21,093 bases of DNA from an uncultured Collinsella sp. (GTDB taxonomy: Bacteria > Actinomycetota > Coriobacteriia > Coriobacteriales > Coriobacteriaceae). The stretch lies in the NCBI GenBank assembly GCA_902493125.1, contig CABUOF010000036.1, forward strand, positions 1-21,093, read 5' to 3'. The position numbers were made by a program, and so were the translations under genes. Every line of letters starts with the position of its first letter. The first letter of the stretch is position 1. Shown piece after piece: positions 15,202 to 21,093 of this stretch. The notes under the pieces were generated by a model that worked only from the letters and a program-made list of their open reading frames with translations, did no database searches and was not told where the DNA came from.

Positions 15202-15741
15202 TTATCCGTTGATAATTGATGCGATTTCGCACAGATCCTCGGTAAAGTAAATACCCTGCTGGCGCTGCGGGCTCGAAAGTCCCTTATCAATCATGTGCTC
15301 GAGCAGCGCCTTAAGATCGTTGTAGTAGCCCCCGAGGTTGTACAAGATGCACGGCGCGTCCAAATGTCCCAACGACACCGCGGACATAACCTCGGCAATC
15401 TCCTCGAGCGTGCCCGTGCCGCCCGGAAATGCGATGAACGCATCGCCGAGCTCGATCATCTTGGCCTTGCGCTCCGCCATATCGCTCGTCACGATAAGGT
15501 CGTCGATTCCGTCGTGTTGAAACTCTGCCTCGATAAAAAAGCTCGGCTCCACACCCGTCACATGTCCGCCTGCCTCGAGTACGCTATCGGCGAGCGCGCC
15601 CATCAGTCCCGATTTGGACCCGCCGTATACGAGCGCGTGTCCGTTGGCGCCAATCCAATTGCCCAGCTCCTGCACTGCGGGCAGAAACGCCGGGTCGTTG
15701 CCGACGCTCGCGCCCAGGTAGACGGTGATGTTCATATGCAA
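15202..15741 (-). CDS. LOG family protein
   Basis: A 179-residue Rossmann-like protein of the LOG (lysine decarboxylase-like) family. Characterised members hydrolyse nucleoside 5'-monophosphates to base and ribose 5-phosphate; plant and some bacterial members activate cytokinins. Motifs: YLGASVGNDPAF near the N-terminus, GGSKSGLMGALADSV (about 40-54) and the nucleotide motif PGGTGTLEE (106-114) with its catalytic Glu. Length is typical. Start ATG 15741 follows GAGGGGG by about five bases; ATG 15735 is an alternative. It lies 30 bases downstream of the K+ channel gene and is probably cotranscribed with it. The biological substrate in this organism is unknown. Confidence 0.92.
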   Translation of the reverse strand: MHMNITVYLGASVGNDPAFLPAVQELGNWIGANGHALVYGGSKSGLMGALADSVLEAGGHVTGVEPSFFIEAEFQHDGIDDLIVTSDMAERKAKMIELGDAFIAFPGGTGTLEEIAEVMSAVSLGHLDAPCILYNLGGYYNDLKALLEHMIDKGLSSPQRQQGIYFTEDLCEIASIING

Positions 15742-15771
15742 TCCCCCTCGTCGTGACGCGCGGCACCCGTT

Positions 15772-16197
15772 CTATCGTTGCCGGCGACGGTATTCGCGCA
15801 CGCGGCGCGACAAATCGGCGAGCTCATCGCGGTCGAGTTCTTCCAAATGCTCAAGATCGTCCATAAAGCGCGCCATGGTGTCCTTTTGGCGCAGCTTGAT
15901 GAGCGTATTGCAGTAGTTCACCGCCACGCCCGTAAGCATGGCGATATAGAAGATACTGATGACGCTTAGGATGACGGTAATGCCGCGGGCAACCGGCGTT
16001 TCTGCCGGGATATCGCCAAAGCCGATCGTCGAGACCGTCTCAAAGCTAAACCAGAGACCATCGCCAAACGTGAGGGTCGTGGGCTCGGACAGCCAGACAG
16101 CCGTCGAGCAAAGCAGATAGAAAATAAGAAACAGGCCCGTAATGCGTGCAAAGCCAGCCTGTCGCAGCACATCGGCAAGCGTCCTGAGCTTTTTCAT
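15772..16197 (-). CDS. Two-helix potassium channel protein
   Basis: A 141-residue ion channel subunit. A first helix (about 20-37, ITGLFLIFYLLCSTAVW), a pore helix with the K+ selectivity filter TVSTIGFGD (54-62), and a second helix (about 72-95) form the Ion_trans_2 pore, which assembles as a tetramer in the membrane. The C-terminal 40 residues (RQKDTMARFMDDLEHLEELD, then a basic tail REYRRRQR) look like a cytoplasmic coiled coil. No ligand-binding RCK domain is present. ATG 16197 was chosen because AAGGGG lies about six bases upstream; an upstream in-frame start at 16260 lacks a site. It is the likely first gene of a unit with the LOG gene. Confidence 0.9.
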   Translation of the reverse strand: MKKLRTLADVLRQAGFARITGLFLIFYLLCSTAVWLSEPTTLTFGDGLWFSFETVSTIGFGDIPAETPVARGITVILSVISIFYIAMLTGVAVNYCNTLIKLRQKDTMARFMDDLEHLEELDRDELADLSRRVREYRRRQR

Positions 16198-16265
16198 CGC
16201 GACCCCTTCCACGGACAACCAATCACGTTCGCTCGGTATTGTCCCACGCCTCCCCCGCAAACGAA

Positions 16266-16342
16266 ACTAGTCATTGGGGACGTTCTTAAATGACCAGTCA
16301 AACAAAAACGCCCCCAATGACTAGTCGTTTAAGAACGTCCCC
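16266..16342. repeat. Nested inverted repeat (GGGACGTTC family)
   Basis: Two perfect inverted repeats overlap. CTAGTCATTGGGG (16267-16279) pairs with CCCCAATGACTAG (16312-16324), and GGGGACGTTCTTAAA (16276-16290) pairs with TTTAAGAACGTCCCC (16328-16342). Both share GGGG at 16276-16279, so the two foldings are mutually exclusive in part. The 5' half is nearly identical to 3697-3717. It lies in the 244-base gap between the divergent K+ channel and hybrid kinase genes, which otherwise shows nothing clear. Confidence 0.9.
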
Positions 16343-16441
16343 GATGTCTGCCGGGCGGGAGCGTTTAGCGGTGCAGCTGCCGGCTGGGCAGGCTGAGCTG
16401 GTATCCTTATGCGGTAATGTCTCGATTCGTTAGGATTACAT

Positions 16442-19246
16442 GTGAGAGCTGCCACTGTCCTTCGTTCAGTTATATATCGCACCCTGGCCATTGTGCTTGC
16501 CGCGCTTGCCGTGCTGAGTTCCATCGCGCCTGTCCAGGCTTTTGCCGATGACTCTAGTCAGCCAGTCAAGACGGTCCGCGTTGGTTGGCTCGTCAACAAC
16601 GAGGGCTTCCAGGACGGCACCCCCGGCGAGCGTCTCTCGGGATGGGGTTACGAGTACCTCCAGACCCTGTCGTACTACACGCCCGGCTGGCGGTACGAAT
16701 ACGTCTCCGGCACCTTCACCGAGCTTATGGACATGCTCGAGGCGGGCGAAATCGACCTCATGCCCAACATCTCCTACTCCGAGGAACGCGCCCAAAAGCT
16801 GCTCTTTTCCTCGAACCCCGAGGGCACCGAGCGCTACTACATCTACGCCAAGCCCGATCGCGACGACCTGACCAAGGGTGACCCCCAAGCGCTCCAAGGC
16901 CTTACCATCGGCTACAACCCCGACGTTATGCAAACCTTCGTTGGCCAGCAGTGGCTCGCCAACGAAGGCATTACCTGCACATACAGGGAGTATGACGGGG
17001 GATCCATGCTCTTTGACGCGCTCGCAAACGACGAAGTCGATGCCGTCATCATGAACGACACCATTTCGTCGCCCGATGCCTCCCCCATGTTCTACGTTGG
17101 CTCGAGTGACTACTATTTTGCCGTCCCCAAAAGCCGCCCCGACCTGATGGACGACATCAATGCCGCCATGTCGGCAATCGCCCGCGTCAACCCACGCTAT
17201 ATCGACGAAGTCAAATCTAACTACTCGGCCCAAAACAGCGGTTCATCATCGCTCAACGGCCCCGAACGTTCCTGGCTCAAAGCAAATGACAACACCATCA
17301 CGTTTGGCTACATTACGGGCAAACTCCCCTACTGCAACGAAGACGAAGACGGCAAAATGGAAGGCTCGCTCGCATCGCTTGCGACGACGTTGCACGATAA
17401 ATTTGGCATTACGGTCAAAACCGTCGCCTTTGATAGCTACAAGATGATGTCAAAGGCCCTGTCAAAGGGAAGCATCGACGCTGCGCTGCCGGTATACCGA
17501 GATTACTGGTTTGCCGAGCAATCTGGCGTTGTGCAGTCGGTATCGTTGGGGACCGTGTCCCTCACCGCCATCCACACCGGCAGCGACCTGAACAAAGACC
17601 TTCAGAACATCGCCTGTACCAAATCATCGTTTGTCAACAAAAATGCACTTGAAAGCCTGTTTCCCACAGCGACCGTGACCGAATACCAATCCGACGATGA
17701 AGCGTTCGACGCCCTCAGGAAGGGAACGGCGCACTGCATCGTCGCTCCCAGCTCACGCATAAAAACCATCGGCGACCGTTATGATCTCGAAGGTTACGAG
17801 ACGGCCGAGCTCCCTGACACCTGTGAGCTCTCGTGCTGGATTTCGCGCGGAAAGCCCGAGCTGCTGGGAATCGTCAACAAGGGCATCATCAATGCCGGAG
17901 AATCGCTCTCCGCAAGCAATTACTCCTCCACGTCGTACACGGCCCAGGAATCCAACACGCTTCAATTCCTTTATCGCAACCGTGCCGCCGTTGCAGCTGC
18001 CCTCATCGGTATGTTGTCGGTCGGTATCGTCCTGCTCATCTGGGCGCTCGTGCGCGCTCGAACCGAGCGCAAAAAAGCCGACGCTGCCAACGCCGCTAAG
18101 ACGGCATTCCTCACGCGCATGAGCCACGACATCCGAACGCCGCTCAACGGTATCCTGGGCCTTATCGAGATCGAGGAATTGAAGGAAGGCGATATCCAGG
18201 TCGCCCGCGAGAGCCGTGCCAAGGCGCGCGTTGCCGCCAATCACCTGCTCTCGCTGATCAACGACATCCTCGAGATGGGCAAAATCGAAGACCGCAAGCT
18301 AACACTGGAGCATGCGCCTTTTAACCTCAAAGAGCTCTGTGACGATACACTGGTGCTGTGCAAGCTCCGCGCGTCCAGTAACGCCATCACAATGCAGGAC
18401 AATAGTCTGCCGTACGCCACGGGGCCATACATGATCGGCAGTCCCACCCATATCCGACAGATCATGATCAACCTGTTAGACAACAGCATTAAGTACAACA
18501 AGCACGGCGGCTCCGTCACCTTTAGCTCAAATACCAAGCCACTCGATAACGGGCGCGCGCTCTTTTGCTTTAGCGTTTCGGATACCGACATTGGTATGAC
18601 TCCCAAGTTTTTAAAGCATATCTATGAGCCGTTTGCCCAAGAAGGTGACGATGCGCGCAGCAAGTTCCAAGGAACCGGCATGGGCATACCAATCGTCAAG
18701 TCGCTTATTGAACTGATGGGCGGCACCATCGAAGTCACCAGTGAGCTCCATGTGGGCACCTCGTTCTACGTGGAGATTCCGCTCGATATCGACGAGAATC
18801 CCCAGGCGCGGGCGAATACGGTTGAGAGTGCGCCCGACTGCTCGCTCGCCGACATGAACGTGCTGCTCGCCGAAGACAACGAATTGAATGCCGAGATTGC
18901 CCAGGCGCTGCTAGAATCCGAGGGCATCGTGGTCACCCGCGCCGCCAACGGCAACGAAGTCGTCGATCTGTACCTGTCGCATCCCGCCGGCAGCTTCGAT
19001 GCCATTTTGATGGACATCATGATGCCGGACATGGACGGCTACGAGGCAACCCGCGTGATTCGTCTGAGCGAGAAGGTCGATGCAGCCGATATCCCCATCA
19101 TCGCGCTCACCGCCAACGCCTTTGCCGAAGACGCCAAGGCGGCACACGACGCCGGCATGAACGCCCATCTGTCCAAACCGCTCGACTTTAACAAGCTCAA
19201 AAACATACTCGCCCGCATCAAGAAAAACGGATCCGTTTCGCTATAG
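16442..19246 (+). CDS. BvgS-like hybrid sensor histidine kinase
   Basis: A 934-residue membrane sensor. Signal peptide/first helix at about 1-35; two tandem periplasmic SBP_bac_3 (Venus-flytrap) domains at about 43-265 and 280-495, which in BvgS/EvgS-type kinases sense small ligands; a membrane helix at about 512-533; HisKA with His562 in FLTRMSHDIRTPLNG; HATPase with N-box NLLDNSIKYN (677-686) and G2-box GTGMGIPIVKSLIELMGG; and a receiver domain with Asp812, phospho-acceptor Asp858 (LMDIMMPDMDG) and Lys912. No HPt domain follows, so phosphotransfer to an outside partner is expected. The G1 box reads DTDIGM (714-719), with Asp716 where DxGxG has Gly. Start is GTG 16442 with TTAGGA before it. 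It is convergent towards a paralogous kinase at the right edge. Confidence 0.93.
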   Translation: MRAATVLRSVIYRTLAIVLAALAVLSSIAPVQAFADDSSQPVKTVRVGWLVNNEGFQDGTPGERLSGWGYEYLQTLSYYTPGWRYEYVSGTFTELMDMLEAGEIDLMPNISYSEERAQKLLFSSNPEGTERYYIYAKPDRDDLTKGDPQALQGLTIGYNPDVMQTFVGQQWLANEGITCTYREYDGGSMLFDALANDEVDAVIMNDTISSPDASPMFYVGSSDYYFAVPKSRPDLMDDINAAMSAIARVNPRYIDEVKSNYSAQNSGSSSLNGPERSWLKANDNTITFGYITGKLPYCNEDEDGKMEGSLASLATTLHDKFGITVKTVAFDSYKMMSKALSKGSIDAALPVYRDYWFAEQSGVVQSVSLGTVSLTAIHTGSDLNKDLQNIACTKSSFVNKNALESLFPTATVTEYQSDDEAFDALRKGTAHCIVAPSSRIKTIGDRYDLEGYETAELPDTCELSCWISRGKPELLGIVNKGIINAGESLSASNYSSTSYTAQESNTLQFLYRNRAAVAAALIGMLSVGIVLLIWALVRARTERKKADAANAAKTAFLTRMSHDIRTPLNGILGLIEIEELKEGDIQVARESRAKARVAANHLLSLINDILEMGKIEDRKLTLEHAPFNLKELCDDTLVLCKLRASSNAITMQDNSLPYATGPYMIGSPTHIRQIMINLLDNSIKYNKHGGSVTFSSNTKPLDNGRALFCFSVSDTDIGMTPKFLKHIYEPFAQEGDDARSKFQGTGMGIPIVKSLIELMGGTIEVTSELHVGTSFYVEIPLDIDENPQARANTVESAPDCSLADMNVLLAEDNELNAEIAQALLESEGIVVTRAANGNEVVDLYLSHPAGSFDAILMDIMMPDMDGYEATRVIRLSEKVDAADIPIIALTANAFAEDAKAAHDAGMNAHLSKPLDFNKLKNILARIKKNGSVSL

Positions 19247-19288
19247 TTTGTGCTCAACCACCACGCACGACCAGAAAGGAAGCCAACG

Positions 19289-19768
19289 ATGTTTAGGCCC
19301 TTACGTCGAAAGAAACGCGCCATCACCGACGAGGAAGCGCGCAAACTGCTCGCCACCTGCAAGCGCGGCGTCTTTGCCGTCAACGGCGACGATGGCTACC
19401 CGTACGCCATTCCCGTCAACTACTTCTTTGACGCCGAGCACGACAAGATTTATTTCCATGGCGCCAAGGCCGGCCACAAGGTCGATTCACTCAAGCGCGA
19501 TGACAAGGTCTGCTTTACCGTTTACGGCAACGAGTGGTACCAGGACGGCGACTGGGCTCCCTACGTTATGAGCACCGTGGTCTTTGGCCGCTGTCGCCTG
19601 GCGAATGACACCCCCGCGTTTATCGAGGACAAAGTCCGCCAGCTCGCCCTTAAGTACTACCCTTCTGCCGAAGAAGTCGAAGAGGAAATCGCCAAAGACA
19701 TCAAGGGCGTCCAGCTTTACGAGATTTCGATTGAGCATCTTTGCGGTAAGCAGATTCAAGAAAAGTAA
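19289..19768 (+). CDS. NimA-like pyridoxamine 5'-phosphate oxidase family protein
   Basis: A 159-residue split-barrel flavin-binding protein of the PNPOx-like superfamily. The motifs GVFAVNGDDGYPYAIPVNYF (about 27-46) and IYFHGAKAGHKVDSLKRDDK (about 54-73), then VCFTVYG, are typical of the NimA group, whose members bind FMN and include reductases that inactivate 5-nitroimidazole drugs. The catalytic role here is not shown; many such proteins are annotated only by fold. ATG 19289 has AGAAAGGAAG about six bases upstream; the in-frame start at 19250 has no ribosome site. It begins 42 bases after the kinase stop on the same strand, so cotranscription with the kinase is possible, and it ends before a strong shared terminator. 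Confidence 0.88.
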   Translation: MFRPLRRKKRAITDEEARKLLATCKRGVFAVNGDDGYPYAIPVNYFFDAEHDKIYFHGAKAGHKVDSLKRDDKVCFTVYGNEWYQDGDWAPYVMSTVVFGRCRLANDTPAFIEDKVRQLALKYYPSAEEVEEEIAKDIKGVQLYEISIEHLCGKQIQEK

Positions 19769-19795
19769 GCCCCTCAGCAGGTCTCGCAAATAGCA

Positions 19796-19835
19796 ATATG
19801 GCCCGGTTCCAACCCACCTTGGAACCGGGCCATAT
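19796..19835. terminator. Bidirectional terminator between NimA-like gene and second kinase
   Basis: ATATGGCCCGGTTCCAA (19796-19812) and TTGGAACCGGGCCATAT (19819-19835) form a perfect 17-bp stem with a six-base loop. It lies between two convergent genes ending at 19768 and 19838. Flanking T runs are short, but the stem is very stable. Confidence 0.85.
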
Positions 19836-19837
19836 GC

Positions 19838-21093
19838 TTATGAAGCGTCGGCTGCGATGTGCGCTAGCGCCTCGACGAGCTCCTGCGAGCTCACAGGCTT
19901 GCTCAGGTGCGCGTTCATGCCCGCCTCGCGCGAAAGTCTGCGGTCGTCGGCAAAGGCGTTGGCACTCACGGCGATAATCGGCGTGGTCGCGGCATCCTCG
20001 CGATCGAGCGCTCGGATCTGACGCGTGGCCTCAAGGCCATCGATACCGGGCATCATGATGTCCATCAACACCACGTCGTACTCGTGCGGTGCGCTCGCGG
20101 CAAACGTCTCAACGGCAGACTCGCCGTCCTTAGCATGCGTCACGACGGCACCGGCACGGCTGAGCGTAAACTGCGCGATCTCGGCATTCAGATCGTTATC
20201 CTCTACGAGCAAAACGCGCAAGCCCTGGAGCGCATCGCCATCGCCCGCATCCGCGCGAACTGCCTGAGGAATCTCGGAGCGCTTGCATTTTTCGAACGGC
20301 AGGCGGATGGTAAACGTCGTCCCCTGCCCCAAGACGCTCGTAAAGCTCATGGTTCCGCCCATAAGCTCGACCAACTGTTTTGCGATAGGCGCGCCCAGGC
20401 CAGTTCCCGATGAAGCGCCTTCCACCTGTTGCTCCTCGCGGCAAAACGGCTCGTAGAGGTGCTGTTGGAACTCCTCGCTCATGCCAATACCGTTGTCGGC
20501 GATCGTGTATTCATAGACGGGAACGCCATCCGCTGGCTCCACCTCGCGGCACACCAGGCGAACATATCCGCCCTAGCGGTTGTATTTGACGGCATTGCCG
20601 GCAATATTGAGCAACAAGCGCTTGAGGTGCGTCACGCTCACCCGCGCATAGGGATGATTAAGCGTCTGCTGGTCGCAGATAATTGTGACCAGACGCTCCT
20701 CGGCCTGGCGCTCCAGAATATCGCACACCTCGCGATTGAGGGCCACCAAATTTGCGGGCACGAGTTCCAAGTCAATCTGCCCGCTCTCCAGGCGACTCAT
20801 ATCCAGGGCCTCGTTGGCAAGGTCGAGCAGCAGTCCCGATGCCGTCCAGATTTTTGAGCGGCACTCAGTCTGCTTTTGCAGATCGTCCGCATTGGCATCG
20901 CCAACCTCGACCATGCCGCGAATGCCGTTGATGGGCGTGCGCAGATCGTGGCTCATGCGACGCAGAAACTCTGTCTTTGCCGAGTTGGCAGACGAGGCCT
21001 CACGCGCCGCCTTTGCCAGCTTGTCGCCATAGTCGCGCTCCTGCTGCAGCAAGTCCGTCAAACGTCGACGATCAGCGCGGCGACGCACCGTCA
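19838..21093 (-). pseudogene. Hybrid histidine kinase interrupted by in-frame TAG (partial, 5' end outside window)
   Basis: Two adjacent frames on the minus strand are the same reading frame split by one amber codon at 20575-20573. The upstream part holds a coiled-coil linker (LLQQERDYGDKLAKAAREAS), HisKA with His in FLRRMSHDLRTPINGIRGM, and the N-box NIAGNAVKYNR. After the TAG the frame continues GGYVRLVCREVEPADG, then G1 DNGIGM, G2 GTGLGAPIAKQLVELMGG and a receiver domain (VLLVEDNDLNAEI, LMDIMMPGIDG, SKPVSS). No HPt is present. The frame is open to the right edge, so the sensor part lies outside. The domain order matches the kinase at 16442, so they are likely paralogues. If real, the stop removes most of the ATP-binding and all of the receiver domain. 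A GTG at 20554 could restart translation, but no clear ribosome site is seen. Confidence 0.88.

Overview
This is a roughly 60% GC chromosomal window with compact gene spacing and strong AAGGAG-type ribosome binding sites. The protein families, together with intergenic repeats of the CTAGTCATTGGGGACGTTC kind, suggest a gut Coriobacteriia genome, most likely Collinsella. That assignment is an inference from recall and not a search result. No tRNA, rRNA, insertion sequence, CRISPR array or prophage is visible. Most of the window is ordinary core and accessory chromosome; the unusual features lie in the non-coding DNA and in two damaged genes.

Layout. Positions 1-182 hold a GC-rich, hairpin-rich stretch without a convincing gene, closed by a strong terminator. 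From 243 to 3640 there is a GNAT acetyltransferase divergent from a small Cys-rich protein, then an RsmJ-like 16S rRNA methyltransferase with a 47-residue membrane peptide just upstream of it, a four-helix membrane protein, and an RlmA-type 23S rRNA methyltransferase. From 3857 to 8008 come a MATE exporter, a LysR regulator divergent from an EamA transporter, and uracil-DNA glycosylase (ung). From 8059 to 11241 on the minus strand lie a short-chain dehydrogenase, a YhhQ/VUT-type queuosine-precursor transporter preceded by a candidate preQ1 riboswitch and a good promoter, and peptide chain release factor 3 (prfC), whose C-terminal end appears frameshifted by one base.

From 11386 to 11602 there is an array of six 16-bp elements in alternating orientation, about every 40 bp. 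It forms three hairpins with an exact 80-bp period and precedes a GntR(YtrA-type)-ABC transporter operon (11713-13681) that has its own palindromic operator. From 13772 to 16197 the minus strand carries a CLC-type channel, a LOG-family protein and a two-helix potassium channel. From 16442 to the end, two BvgS-like hybrid histidine kinases point towards each other around a NimA-like flavin-binding protein. The first is full length but has Asp in place of Gly in the G1 ATP-binding box. The second runs off the right edge and is interrupted by an in-frame amber codon.

How the parts fit. The transporter/regulator pairs (LysR-EamA, GntR-ABC) are self-contained local circuits. The YhhQ unit may be a queuosine salvage operon controlled by its own end product. 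The two hybrid kinases look like paralogues. Three intergenic sites (2787-2823, 3697-3789, 16266-16342) share a repeat architecture with a GGGAC core and overlapping inverted arms.
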